Shown in pieces: positions 34,401-46,719 of a stretch of 64,000 nucleotides of DNA. Source of the DNA: Carnegiea gigantea (taxonomy: Eukaryota > Streptophyta > Magnoliopsida > Caryophyllales > Cactaceae). The stretch lies in the NCBI GenBank assembly GCA_029747015.1, contig JAKOGI010000532.1, positions 416,001 through 480,000 on the forward strand. The letters run 5' to 3'. Each line of letters starts with the position of its first letter. Position 1 is the first letter of the stretch. The position numbers were made by a program, and so were the translations under genes. Under the pieces are notes generated by a model that was given only the letters and a program-made list of their open reading frames with translations, did no database searches and was not told the DNA's origin.

Positions 34401-36416
34401 TTCCCCCATTGGGTCTCCTATGGTTTCCACTTCCCCTATTCATGCTGTTGCATCTCACATGGATGCTTCACAACTGTCCACCTTTCGATCCATGTCTAGC
34501 TCAATAGCCTTATCGTCTCCCATTTTACAGCCTTCAATCCCACCCAACCTCTCTGACACACCTTGAATCAACACTTGCCGCACTACTTCCTGTCCTACTT
34601 AGCCTAATTTATCCCTTGGCCATGGCTTCCGTTCCCTCAACTCTAGGGTTTTCTCCAACGGTTTCTCCTATGCCTCTATCCACTTCTAGTGTCACCGATG
34701 TCCATCCTATGCAAGCTAGCTCTAAATCTACTATTACTAAGCCTAAACATCTTTCGTTCCTCTCCTTTGTTTGTCTTTAAACTAAACCTACTTCCTTTAA
34801 AGTGGCATCTCAAAACCTCAGTGGCAAGAGGCTATAGCTCATGAATTTAATCCATTAGTGGCTAATAATGCATAGGAACTTGTTCCTTACAATTTTGCAT
34901 AGAACTTGGTTGCTAATAAGTGGGTTTGCAGAATAAAATACAAGTTTGATGGTAGCATTAAGCAGTATAAAGGGTTGCTATAGGTAATAATTAGCGAAAG
35001 GGAACTGATTTTCATGAAACTTTTTCTCTTGTTGTTCGTCCTACTACTATTCATCTTGTTTTATCCATTTATTTGTTTAATAAGTGGCATATTCATCAAC
35101 TTAATGTTAAGAATGCCTCTCTTTATGGTATAAGTAGGTGTACATGTGTTAGCCCCAATGTTTCTTTCATCCCAACTTTCCTAAACATATGTGTCGTTCT
35201 CTTAAGAAAGCTATTTATGCCCTCAAAGAAGCACCTCGTGCTTGGTTTCATAGATTTACAAGCATTCTCTTAACGCATGATTTCACTGCAGTCAGGCTAA
35301 CCCGTCCATGCTCATTCTTTGCTCAGGTTCACATACAATTATTCTCTTATTGTATGTTGAGGACGTTGTGTTAACAGAGAATTATATTTCTACTCTTCGC
35401 TCCTTTATAGATTTGTTATCTTGTCAGTTTGCCATGAAAGACTTACGTGATCTTCATTACTTCTTGGGAGTGCATATTACTCGTTCCTCAATAGTTTTGT
35501 TTTTATCTCAATTCAAATACACATATGACCTTGTTAATAAGTTTCATATGCACACCTGCAATCCTGTTCGCATTTCTTCAGCGGCTGGGACTACTCTTTC
35601 CCTCTTTGATGGTGAATTACTCGTAGAACCAACTTAGTACAGAACCATGGTAGGTGCTTTATAATATTTGACTATGACATGACCTGACATTGCATATGCA
35701 GTTTATGTAGTTTCCCAGTTTATACATGCTCCCCATACAACTCACTTTTGGCTGCTAAGCATATTCTCAAGTATCTTCAAGGGCCCCTTGATCATGGCAT
35801 CTTGTTGTATGCTACGACAGCGCCTTCTATTGTTGTAATCTATTTTGATTGTAACTGGGCTAAATGATGTCATTCTTGTCGATTTACCACTAGGTATGCA
35901 GTATTTTTTGGACCGAATGTCATTAGGTTTGAAGAAGCAACCTGCTGTTTCCAAATCCTCTATTAAAGCTAAATATTGGGTTATTGCACACACTGCCGTC
36001 GAGAATGTATGGATTTGCAAGCTCTTACTTGATCTTGGTATTATCCTTACCTTTTCAGTTAAGGTTTACTGTGATAATGTGGATGCTAGATATTTTATTG
36101 CCAATCCAATACATCGTGATCGCAGCAAGCATAAAATATTTGATAATCATTTTGTGCATAAGCATGTCGCTCAAGACAACTTGGTCATTAGGCATGTATC
36201 TACTAACCTTCAATTAGCGGATATTTTTACTAAAGGATTGTCTTCTTAATAACTTTCATTTGATAAGTCTAATCTATCCGTGTGCCCCCTATAAAGCTTC
36301 AGGGGGTGTAATAGTATAAGGGTACTTATATAATTTTGATTGTATTTGTATTATCTATAAACACAAGGGCCTAGCTCCCAATTCGAGTGAGCCTTTCCAT
36401 CACAAAACATTTCACA
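31462..36416 (+). mobile_element. Copia-3: old Ty1/copia element with very short LTRs
   Basis: LTR-like ends at 31462-31562 (101 bp) and 36307-36416 (110 bp) share ACTTATRTAATTTTGATTG, TCTATA, GCTCCCAATT and CCTTTCCATC, ending TTCACA. The primer site is mutated to TAGTATTAGAGC (31563-31574) and the purine tract before the 3' LTR is CTTCAGGGGG. Gag, protease, integrase, RT and RNase H remnants lie between in copia order. No clear target duplication. Sits inside the interior of the gypsy-type element. Confidence 0.85.
31680..36249 (+). pseudogene. Copia-3 gag-pol remnant
   Basis: Gag-like frames at 32116-32646 (FLTWKDQFISF, then LNSLGSDYDNFIG). Zinc knuckle CQICQSPGHYSASC at 32906-32947. The protease reads WNSNSAMAAHLT, so the catalytic DSG has become NSA. 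Integrase pieces at about 33600-34000 are heavily broken. The RT region (about 35070-35637) keeps ALKEAPRAWFHRF, but its catalytic box reads YVED (35353-35364). The RNase H end (35845-36249) keeps CDNVDARYF- and DIFTKGL-like blocks. The oldest of the copia copies here. Confidence 0.87.
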
Positions 36417-37392
36417 CCTAGAGCTATTTATTGAGACTTAATGACTATCGTGCTCAATTGAACCAAAGTTTTGAAAAATGGGAAATTTGTAAGGACTCCG
36501 TTATGCTTTTGAGTATTGAATTTAAGGGTCAAGTTGATCTATGCGTCCTGAAGGTTTGTGAGGATTGTTATCTAAAACTCAAGATGAGGTATGAAATTTC
36601 TTTGACAAACTAGCTTGGGACACTTATGAGGTTCAACAAGCTAGAGGGATGTTAGGATACCCTACCCACTACCTATGTGATTTTCATGTTAATTCTCCCC
36701 ACCAAGATCACTTTATAAACCCATGTGACTGCCTTTCTCTCTTATTTGCCCCTTGTTTTGTATGATTATTGTAAGTTTTCTTAACATGATAATTATGATC
36801 ATTCATACCATGATTATTTTGAAGCTCAATGTACAACACTGGAAAAGACGATGAAACATATGACTGATAAAATAATAAAGACTATAAAGGAGAAAATTGT
36901 TGAATATTCTCACCACTTTAATCAAAGTAGGGAGGATAATTTGTAAGAACATGACTCTAGTTTTGGATCTCTTAAACTTGTGATTAGACTTTATGGTGAC
37001 TTTGAGTCTTCCATCCAATCTAAACCTAATTTGCATAAGGATATACCTTTTTCCTCACCGCTAATAGGACAATGACCTCTCTGTGTCTTTATCTTATGAC
37101 CCTGCACCTAAACTTAGCATATTAAGGGATGTCACTAGCCTAGTTTTTCCCAACCCACCTGCCCTCCTACTGTATCTTATGATTTGGAAGAGACTGAGGG
37201 ATTTGAAAATGCTAGTGTAGTAGATTGGAGCATTTCTAATAAAGATGAGCATCATCATTTTAATGTGTTACAAGATACTAGTTTACAGGAATCTTGTGAG
37301 GAAGATGTTGAGTCAGTAGTTTAGAATTTTGTGAAGATATAAATTCTATAGAACATACATCATTTTTGTAGGGGTATAAATTTGCTCAGTCA
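36417..37392 (+). other. Interior of the gypsy-type element with coding remnants
   Basis: Short frames (36431-36613 and pieces near 36800-37330) are acidic, with coiled-coil-like stretches (EKTMKHMTDKIIKTIKEKI). No retroviral domain recognised. Could be remnants of the extra, non-pol ORFs seen in Tat-type non-autonomous elements. Confidence 0.35.
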
Positions 37393-39022
37393 TACTATGA
37401 AGTTATAGAAGAGAGTGATTGAGAGAAGATTGCTGAAGGATATTTCGATATCAGAGAACCAATTTGGTTTTACGCCTCACAGGTCAATCACAGAGGCAAT
37501 TTATCTTCTTAGAAGGCTCATGGGATTGTACAGAGATAGAAAGGTAGATTTTCATATGGCGTTCATTGAGCTGGAAAAAGCATATGATAGAATTTCACGT
37601 GAAGTTTTATAGAAATGCTTGGAAAAGAAAGGAGTGTCTCCTGTGCATATTCGAGTTATTAAGGATATACACGAGGGAGGTAGGACGAGTGTTAGGACAC
37701 TAAGAGAGGTTACCAATGACTTCTTCGTTTGTATGAGCTTGCATCAGGGTTCTTCTTTAAGCCTTTTTCTTTTCACTGTAGTTATGGATGAACTTACAAA
37801 AGGGTTTCAATATGAGTTATCATAGTGTATGTTATTCATAGATGACATTGTTCTTATTAATGAAACCAGAAAGGGAGTTAATGGAAAGTTAGAGTGATGG
37901 AGACATGCACTGGAGTCTAAAGGGTTTAAAGTAAGTAGATCAAAAGCAGAATACCTACATTGCTGTTTTAGTGGAAGAAAAGATGTGAGGGGAGAACTCA
38001 CCATTGAGGGGATGATGATACCAAAGGTCGAGAATTTTAATTATCTAAGCTCGATCATTCAACACAAAGAGGATATTGATAAGGATATTAACTAGTGCAT
38101 AAAAGCCGGTAGGCTATGGAAGTATACTTCAGGTGTACTGTGTGATAAGAGGATGCCTATAGAATTAAAAGGTAAAGTTTATCGCATAGTAGTTAGACCT
38201 GCTATTTTATATGGATTAGAGTGTTGGCCTATAAAAAAGATACAGTTTCAAAGGTTAATAGTAGCAGAGATGAGAGTGATTAGATAGATGTGTGGTTATA
38301 CAAAAATGGATAGAATTAGTAATAGAGCAATTAGAGACTTAGTTAAAGTGGCTTCCATCGAAAATGAGATAAGAGAAACAAGACTCAGATGGTTAGGCCA
38401 TGGTAAAAGGAGTGTGGACATTCCAATGAGGAGATATGAGAGGACTAACATTCCCGAAGGTAAAATGAGAGAGAGGACGACTAAAGAAGAGTTTGGACGA
38501 GGTGATTAGAGAGGACTTGAAAGTTGTAGGGTTGACGGAGGATATGGCTCAGGATAAGAGACTATGATAGGATAGAATTAAGATCTTATATCATAGAGAG
38601 TTAGCCTAATAGTTGTCTCTCGATTATAGTAGTATAGGTTTAATTATGGTTTTTTCATATGTCGTGTTTGTGTGCAGGTAGTACATGCATTTGGGAAGAG
38701 ACATTGTTTGCCTGCCTCTGTTGGCTAAGGTATAGTATCTTCCTCTGCTATGTTCTACTTATATTTACATAGTTACTGTCACCTGATTTATTAGTACTTC
38801 TTAGTTCATTTTTCTACTGCTTTTCCTTAGTTTTGCTCCATGAAGTGTTTTCACAAAATCCTTCTTCTATAAAATGTTTTCACAAAATCTTATTTTGTGG
38901 ATATCTTGGAACCAGCCCCTCTACGGGCAGGCATGCCTATTGAGGTAAGATTGCCTACATCTGGATCTCCCCAGACCTTACGAAAGCAGTATCCACACTA
39001 GAAGGTGGTGGTGTTGTTGTTG
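37393..39022 (+). mobile_element. 5'-truncated RTE-clade LINE
   Basis: Non-LTR reverse transcriptase sequence with ENQFGFTPHRSITEAIYLLR, IELEKAYDRISREVL, a FIDDIVL catalytic box (about 37838-37860), GVLCDKRMPIELKGKVYR, PAILYGLECWPIKK and ETRLRWLGHGKR, in RTE order. Several in-frame stops (for example TAG at 37610-37612 and at 37822-37824). It ends with the RTE 3' signature: GCCTACATCTGGATCTCC, then CCAGACC, and a GTTGTTGTTG tail at about 39010-39022. The endonuclease half is missing, as usual for 5' truncation. Confidence 0.92.
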
Positions 39023-41340
39023 ATGCGTCATTTTTATGTGGCTTAAATTAAAATGTAAGTCTTGAAATGGGTTTTTGTGTTGAATATGAGTCTTTTCCTT
39101 TTGACTCCATCACAATTAACCATCTCTTTGAGCCCTCCAAGTCTGGCTTTGTAGAGTTTGAGGCTTATGTGATTAAGAATTCTGTTCTAGACTAGACTCT
39201 TGAATACATCGACACTAAGAGACTTGAGGACTTAAGACCCACTTATTTGCCTAGATAGTCCGTTCATGATGGTAAAGTTTCTAGACTGATGACCACTTGC
39301 TAACTAATTTGAGTATGCCGATTTATTTCATAAGTGAGCCCAACAATTTTATAAGTTGGAACGGGCCCTTAATTATATTGCATTGATATGGAGGATGTAC
39401 TCTTTCTGACTCCCACTATCTGATTTTTACTATTTACATGTGATTAAAAGTTGTTCTGCTTGATTGATAAGCTACAACGCATGCTAATGGGTTATGATTG
39501 CTCCATAAGCTTCTTTTAAAACTGATTTTAAAAGGCTATAGCTTAGGTGTGCTTGTGCACCTTACCTAGTATAATTGTTTCTCTCTATCTTCTTTTTTTA
39601 TTTTATTTTCTTTTGTATATATATTTGTTGCTTTATTTTATTTTATTATTTTCTTTTTGGGTTTAGAATCTTATCATTTTTCTTTCTTTTTTAGTCTTCT
39701 TTTCTCTTTGCATATATGTTTTCATTTTAGTTTTTATATTTCCTTTCACTCCAATAATGACGACAACAACAGTAATGACTCCTAGTGTGGGTCCCACTTA
39801 TGTGGGGTCTGGGGAGATCTAAATGTAAGTAGACTTACCTTTGTCGGTATCACTATTCACAAATAGGCTAGTTCCAATAGACTTACAAAAGATTTCCTTT
39901 CACTCCCAAAAAGAAAATTGCGTGATTTAGGTGTATGGATGGGAGCCCTTGCTTCACAACAAAATAAAAAAAAAAACAAAAAGAAAATAAAAAATTTGAT
40001 TAAAAAAAAGCTAAAAGGATTTTTTTTTTCTAGGGATTGTATGCTATTATAACTGACTACGTTCAATTGTAGCCCGGTGGTTAGGTTGCATAAGTAGGAT
40101 GTATGTATAGAACTTAATCCAAAGTGTGATGTCCTATGTCCCATCCTAATCCGCGACATTTTATAGCATGTTGTCTTGACTTTAGTAGATAATCTTTGAG
40201 AATTTGAGCCTTAAAGATTAATTCATCATTTTATTCTCATATTGCCTTCCTTATGTGCCTCTCCATGATTACACCTCTAGAACTTGCTGTGGTTCTCTTT
40301 AAAATTATTGTTCATTATGGTAATATAATAGAGGCATTAATTTATTTTGTGAACCACATAAACCAAATTGCCACCTCAAGTTAAATGTTTTACCCCTTGT
40401 TAGCCCTTTGAACTTTTGGATTTTTTCATTTGTAGTGGGCGATTTCATTTTGCCCATGCCCAAATGCATTTCCTATTAACCAAGCCAATTCTAGTAGAGC
40501 AACACCTTAAACTTGGATGTTAGGTAGCCTTTGGGTGTTGATATACTTTGGTGGCTAATTTTGGATCTTATAGTGTGGATAAGGAGGTAGTTGACTTGGT
40601 TATGAGATTTCCCATCTTGATAGTATGGGTTATTTTTTAATGTGACTACTTGGAAGTTGAGCTATGTTATGTTCATCTATGCCAGTCATTTGCTTATTTC
40701 AAAAAAAAAAGGGACGAAAGAAAAAATGAAAAAAAATTGAAAATCTTAAAAGAAAGAGAGAAAATACTATGAATAAGGGTGTTTGGCATGATTGTTGCAT
40801 ATCCTGGGTTTTGACTACTTCAATTCATTTCCAATGGTTAATTTTGAGGTGTATACTTATATTTTTGTAGTTGTTTGGGACGGTGCATGTAGTGTGGTAC
40901 ACTTGGTGGAAGTGTTTGGTTGCTCTTGAGTCACTTGACTTTTAGCTCCTCATTTCGTAAATCAATTTTCCCTCTCTAGCCCTTAACTTGTAGCCTTGTT
41001 ACAACCTTTGTAATGTCCTCTTGATCATCATGTTGCATTTTGCATCTAAGTGGTAGGGAATTGTGAGTGCTAGCAAGCTTATGGTAGTCTATATGATTGG
41101 AAGATTAATTGAGTGAACCTTGTCATATGATAAACATATACGCAGGAGTGTTCCACATGATCCCTAAAGTAAGGTTCCACCAGTCATGGTTGTTCATATT
41201 TCTTAAGCAAGGTAAAAGATGGGGCATGGATGCCATCAATAAGGGCTAAGAACTTCATGATGTGTACATTGTATTCATGTGTGATCAAATTCCTAAGTTA
41301 CTTGAGTGATGTGGTTGATTGGAAAATATATGTATTTTCC

Positions 41341-41345
<5 letters not shown>
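39023..41345 (+). other. Remainder of the gypsy-type element interior
   Basis: Holds a broken frame near 39060-39240 (VEYESFPFDSITINHLFE and FVEFEAYVIKNSVLD), T-rich low-complexity DNA (39590-39740), a minus-strand RTE tail (39763-39845), and sequence from 40200 to 41230 without recognisable genes. The VEYESF frame looks like a decayed non-pol ORF; family unknown. Confidence 0.4.
39763..39845 (-). repeat. RTE LINE 3'-end fragment, minus strand
   Basis: Reverse-complemented it reads AGGTAAGTCTACTTACATTT, then GATCTCCCCAGACCCC, then CACATAAGTGGGACCC, and ends in a GTTGTTGTCG tail. This is the typical 3' terminus of plant RTE elements or RTE-dependent SINEs. Confidence 0.75.
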
Positions 41346-41380
<35 letters not shown>

Positions 41381-41422
41381 TATATAATATACATACATAC
41401 ATACATATATATATATATATAT

Positions 41423-41471
<49 letters not shown>

Positions 41472-41493
41472 TATAGATATTATACATATACAT

Positions 41494-41580
<87 letters not shown>

Positions 41581-41595
41581 AACACATATTATATA

Positions 41596-41632
<37 letters not shown>
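41346..41632. repeat. (TA)n-rich microsatellite
   Basis: About 290 bp of TA repeats interrupted by CATA and CACACA units. A 153-codon frame over it (41230-41691) is only the translation of the repeat. Confidence 0.97.
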
Positions 41633-41634
<2 letters not shown>

Positions 41635-41865
41635 TTTTTGGGAAAAAAACCAACAAGATTTTTGGATTTCTATTTTCTTTTTCTTTTTTAGATTTTGTGG
41701 CTATATCTTTTGGAAACCCTCACCAGATCTTAATCATCCACTAGGGATAATCGAGGGGTTTAAAGGGCATATTATACGTGTTAAGTATAACCGTAATTCC
41801 TACGAAAGTAAAATTAGATTTCTCTTTCCCTATTTTTCTTTTTTTAGGATTTTTTTAAAATTTTA

Positions 41866-41900
41866 CCTAAGGACAAGTAAAATTTAGGTATGGGGGGTAT
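41866..41900 (+). promoter_or_regulatory. Polypurine tract region of the gypsy-type element
   Basis: AAGGACAAGTAAAATTTAGG is followed by TATGGGGGGTAT directly before the 3' LTR. It parallels the region before the 3' LTR of the minus-strand element (GAGGACAAGCAACAG... ATGGGGAAGTT). Confidence 0.7.
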
Positions 41901-43482
41901 TATTCAACATGAAATTCTTACACTTTTATTCACTTTATTATCTAATATTTGCTCAACATAAATTATTAAATTAGGATTTTAATATGGGCTTTGTTTACTT
42001 TGTAAGAATTGTGAAAATTCAAAAAGAATGGATAAGTTGCTTAGCAAAAGAGATAGAAGAAAATATTTTGGTCAAACAGGGAAAAAAAAGAAAAACAAAG
42101 CGGCCTATCTTTCAAATCTCATCCATGGCGCAAACAACCAACCGAGTCTCCCTCTCTGTGTCATGTGTTGCACATGTGACCTGCGCTTGCCTCCTCCAAT
42201 CCTCTTTTATGTGCCGTGCTTGTGACCATGCTCCCCCTCCCCCTCGCCATCTCTTTCCTCTTTTTACCTCCTAGAAACCCCCCATTTTAATTCTCTCTTT
42301 TTGGATGCCAGTAAAGAGCAACCCCCTTGCGCTTAATCTTTTTCCTCCAACCAACCCATAATCAATGCCTTGCACCTCTACTTAATTTCTCTTCTCAATC
42401 TCTCTCCTCCTACATTCGCTATCATTAATCTCCAGCCATTCATCTCTTTCATCATCATCTCTTCTCTCATCAATTGGGCATTGAAGATCTCATTCAAGCA
42501 CCTCATTTGACAGTTGCAAGTGTCGGTTGGATTTAATTCATGATTAATTGAAGCAATGAAGAACTAGGACTCAAAGTTGCATATATTGGGCCCCAAAAGG
42601 TCAATTGAGGGTCAGTAACGAGTAGGTTGGGTTTAATCTCTTTGTTTTCTTGAGTTTCAAGTTCAAATTTCATTCCCTGAAATCTATGTAACTAATATTT
42701 AACTTTGTTCAATTCAAGTTAGATTTTCAATTTTTGAGTTGGATTTGCTGGGTATTGATCCATATATTGTGCTATATAATCACTCCCCTGTTCTGATTTG
42801 TAGTTCTAGACCTACTTTGATGTTTGAATATGGTTGTTGCCCTTGGTTCTCCCTAGCTCAATTGTCTGGTGGCATGAATTGTGACCTAGGTTTTCGATCA
42901 TCTTCGCTCCCTTTTCTCTTCCTAGGTAAAATTCTTCTAAATTTCACCAATTAGTTAACTGATTCGTTCTTGTGAGTTGCTTGGATATTGTTGATATTTC
43001 CATTTGTCTAATTTCGATTTTATCAATTAGGGTTAAACATGATTCTGGGTCTTGGGTTCAGAGTTTGATTGTAAAGATTAGCATCAATTGGCTCTTTCGG
43101 TTGCTGTAGTACTAACAAGGATGCAAAAGATACAAGTTCTCTTTATCAATTCTCTTTAGCTAAAGTTTATAGTTTTGAGCGTGTTTACTGGAGTAGTGGC
43201 TATGTGTGTCTTGACTTTTGAGTAGGTTTTCTCAGTTTTAAGGGTGACTTGATTTTTGTTATAGTGATTATAATGAAGACTATTTTTGTTAGCATTTTCC
43301 ATTGATTCGTAGTAGTTAGATTATTTTTAGTATGCTTAGTCAACTTGTATTTTCATTCACTTGTTATTCTGGTAGTCCTCTGATGTCCATATAGTAAGTT
43401 AGTGACATAATTTCATTCTCCATCCCTATGGACAAACCCTTAGGTATTATAATGATAAATCGTACACTTGTGAAAAGTTACA
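41901..43482 (+). repeat. 3' LTR of the gypsy-type element
   Basis: 1582 bp, uninterrupted, homologous to the split 5' LTR. It starts TATTCAACAT (expected TG mutated) and ends AAAAGTTACA. This copy shows what the 5' LTR looked like before the SINE and Copia-2 inserted. Confidence 0.82.
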
Positions 43483-45560
43483 ACATGTAGCAAAATAATT
43501 TGAATAAAATTGTAATTACTTACGTGCGCTTTATTTTTTCAAGTTTAGTTGTGCTTTAGTAACAAATTGACTTTTAAGCTAATGTTAACAAATTGATGAA
43601 ATTTTGTATTTTGATGAATTTTGCAACAACATTGATGAGTTTATATACTTATAGACAGTTTTTACTCCAAAATATCGAATTAAAATTTCATTATTTAATT
43701 ACGCCTTTTCGTTTGCAGTATGCTCAAAATTATCAATGCCGACTAATAAATTTAATATAAGTGTGATGAATATGTTGACCCAAAACATATTTCTATAATT
43801 TGCTTAAAAATCTCCCAACATAATTATTCATTTTTTCATGCAATGAATACATAGATAAAGAATCGAGTACATCAAGTAATTTACATATGTATCTTGAGAT
43901 AAACTTATTATTTTTGATGAATTTTGTAACATTACTAATGAATTTCAAAAAAAATCTGTGTATGTAAATATTCATCATATTTCTGCAAATATTCATGGTC
44001 ATTCTCTGCATGTACATAAATCAATCTTCTAGGAGCTCGCACCAATTTTTGTTGCTTAGTTCTTCCATTGTTCACTATGTACAATAGCCCTTTCTTTAAA
44101 TTCATCAATAAATTTCAATAGCTTGATTTCCTTTTCTTTGAAAAACTTTATTACGGTTGGCCTACTAGCACGTTTAGCATCCATAAAAAAATATTATTAA
44201 TAAATTGATTGAATTTAATGGAAAAACATACTTATCAGTATATGACATACATACATTATAAAAAGTCTTGTTCATTAGCAGATACAACATATTTAGCATA
44301 ATGAATAGGGGTTCATCAATGACAAGTAAATATTCATCTTGCAATTTTGGCATATTTATCACTGAAAAAAATAACATACACAGTAAATTGTGAGAATATG
44401 GAAAATAATTTTTGCAACAAATTGATTAATCATAAATGAAATGTATTCAATATATTACCGAAATTCATAATAACTAGATGAATACTTGAAAATCTTGTAT
44501 TCAACAATAAGAAACACATTTTTATTAGCAATGATTAATACTATTATTTTGACATAGTATAAGATATAAATCCAAGTTCATGAGGAAGGATAAACACATA
44601 TTCATCATAAAAAAATATATCCAATTTTTTACACAAATTCATCATAATCAAGCATGTGTTCTCTGACATATTCTTCAACTAAGAATACCACATTTAATAA
44701 TTGATAATTTGTACCTATAAAAAAATATAGATTCATCAATATACAAGACAAATATGTCAAAGACAACATCAGATCACATTCTTCGATATAGAGTAGATCA
44801 GACCTAAAACATTATGTATGGGTTTTTTTTTTTTCTTTTTCAACCTTTAACAATCTCCAATAATAAGTTAGCATTCATATAGAACTTTTTAGAATTTGAA
44901 AAAATAAAAATCACAAAAGTGAATTACACATTAGAGAAAGCAAATATAAATAAAGAAGTCAGTAGAAAACCTAAATTTCTCACAAGTTTTGAATTGAACA
45001 AATTCAAATAGTACATGTTCATCAATTCAATTCAAATACCTAGAGAAAAGTATCGAGCCCATCAATTCGAATCACATTGATAAATACAACGAAAGAGTTA
45101 AATACATGTCGATTGAAGCCAGAATGAAGATTGGAATACTTCTTCAACGATCTGACGAATTCATCCCCAATTTAGGTCTTGTGATGCTATTATCCAATCA
45201 AATTGAGTAGATTTATTGCCAAATCAAAGGTACATAGCGGATTTGAGGATTAAAATAGAATCGAAGAAGAATCATGGAGACAGAGAGAGAAATGATAGAG
45301 GGAGAAAGTGAGAAGATAGTAAAAAAGAGGAAATGATTTAAAAGTTGGATCATCGTCTTTTAAATATTAGTGATGACGGATACTCTCTTTTCTTTTTGTT
45401 TTTTGGCCTTGGAGTAGGTACTCCAAGGACTACTATATACAAATTGAAATTGATATTTGATTTTTGCATGAACTTACATGTTGGTAGAAAGGGACACCCC
45501 CACTTTGACTATCATTAGTAAACTAAGAGGGAATTTTTTTCTATTATTGCTATTATTATT
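43483..45560. other. AT-rich DNA with a short unrecognised minus-strand frame
   Basis: Many scattered TTCATCA/TGATGAA words. On the minus strand, 44184-44042 reads MDAKRASRPTVIKFF, KEKEIKLLKFIDEFKER and IVHSEQWKN before a stop. This could be a fragment of a mobile-element protein, but I do not recognise it. No other gene seen. Confidence 0.3.
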
Positions 45561-45603
45561 AGTAGTAGTAGTGGTGGTGGTGGTGGTGGTGGTGGTGGTA
45601 GTA
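45561..45603. repeat. Trinucleotide microsatellite (AGT/GGT)n
   Basis: ATTATTAGTAGTAGTAG passes into about eight GGT units and back into AGT units. Confidence 0.95.
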
Positions 45604-45659
45604 GAATAAAGGATGAATGTAATAAGTGAATGTCATATGATATTTACAATCATCATATA

Positions 45660-46719
45660 TCATATACATATATTAAAAGTTGGATGGAATCAATGCATGA
45701 GTGTCATGTGTCATGCCACCTAGGATGCCACGTGTAATGCCACTAGAATTAATTAGTACCATAAATGCCCATTTATGGTTTAACTAATGCAATGCTATAT
45801 TTATTTTAAAAAATAACTTTTTGTATATCTTATATGTTTATTAATATACTATAATAAAATATTCATTGCATTAATAAATTAAAGAGGTGGCCCATAAAGT
45901 TTGTCCATAAAACTAGATGTTACAGATATTAGAGAATTTTGACAAGAAAATAGTAAATAAATAATTATACTATGAAAACAAAAAGAATTTTAAGTGATTT
46001 AAAAGGCAAAAAATAAAATAAATAATAATAACCCAAAAAAATAATAATTACGTTGTTCTGAAATTATTGCTACTTTTAAAATTGATGCATTTTTATTGCT
46101 TATTTATATTTAATTGAACTTAAAACAACAATTGGCCAACATTCTTGCATGCATTTTTCAAATATCTTATGTAGTCATTAATAAGAAGATAATATATTTT
46201 TTATTAAATTAAGATAAATAAAAAAGTCGATCTATTTACCTACTAAAACTTGCCCACAAAAGAAAAGACGTCTCATATATTAGACAATTCTTAAATAGTA
46301 GTAAATAAATAATTATGGTACATATATAAAAAGATTTTAAAATAATTTAATGAAAAAAGTAAAAGAAACAATGGTAACTCAAAAAACAATTATTCTATAA
46401 TGCAATACCAATTCTATATATTAAAGTCACCCAATGTCATATAGTCATTACTATTTAGTAATAAAATTTCTCAAAAAATATACATCGTTTAACAATAAAA
46501 TACTGGACAAATGAAATAAAAAGTGACTTCAAATTAAGAAGAAGAAAATGTTGTTACAATAAAAAAAAAAAAAATCTAGCAAAGCGCTCAACTTTTGATA
46601 ATTAAATAATCTGATACATCAATTTATTTTTACTATTTGAAAAGAAACGATCTATTATGTTATTAATATATTTAAAAAAAATTCATTTATGTCCTTGCAT
46701 CGTAAGGGTATAATCCTAG
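45660..46719 (+). mobile_element. Non-autonomous Helitron A (candidate)
   Basis: The 5' end reads TCATATACATATATTAAAAG, of the TC...TATTAAA type, preceded by A. The 3' end has a hairpin-like CCTTGCATCGTAAGG eight bases before a terminal CTAG (46716-46719). TC start, 3' hairpin and CTRR end are Helitron hallmarks. The base after CTAG is A instead of the expected T; an inverted copy at 48363 does have the expected T. Interior: AT-rich, with an internal tandem duplication of about 340 bp (units near 45886 and 46230), no RepHel. A second TCTATATATTAAAGTCACCC start-like word lies at 46412. Confidence 0.65.
46247..46719 (+). repeat. Left arm of a ~475-bp inverted repeat (pairs with 48363-48842)
   Basis: The last 475 bp of Helitron A are repeated in reverse orientation at 48363-48842, about 95% identical by eye with small indels. 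Shared words include CTAAAACTTGCCCACAAAAG at the outer end and GTCCTTGCATCG at the inner end. Intervening loop about 1.64 kb. Confidence 0.95.

Larger units (their letters stand above)
22600..43482 (+). mobile_element. Old gypsy-type (Athila/Tat-like) LTR element carrying several nested insertions
   Basis: The 5' LTR (22600-30680, interrupted) and 3' LTR (41901-43482) align over long blocks in the same orientation. After the 5' LTR comes a mutated TGGTGTCGTTGTCAGAGAC primer site, recognisable as the TGGCGCCGTTGCCGGGGA type used by Athila/Tat-like elements. Before the 3' LTR is GGACAAGTAAAATTTAGG then GTATGGGGGG, matching the PPT region of the 47-54 kb element (GGACAAGCAACAGTTTAAG). The interior contains later insertions (Copia-3 and an RTE LINE) but no pol of its own that I could recognise, so it may be non-autonomous. 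No matching target-site duplication was found (TACAG versus ACATG), so joining the two LTRs into one element rests on orientation, PBS and PPT. Confidence 0.72.

Noticed and set aside
41230..41691. 153-codon plus-strand open frame
   Set aside because: It is the translation of a TA-rich microsatellite (Tyr/Ile repeats) and has no coding character.
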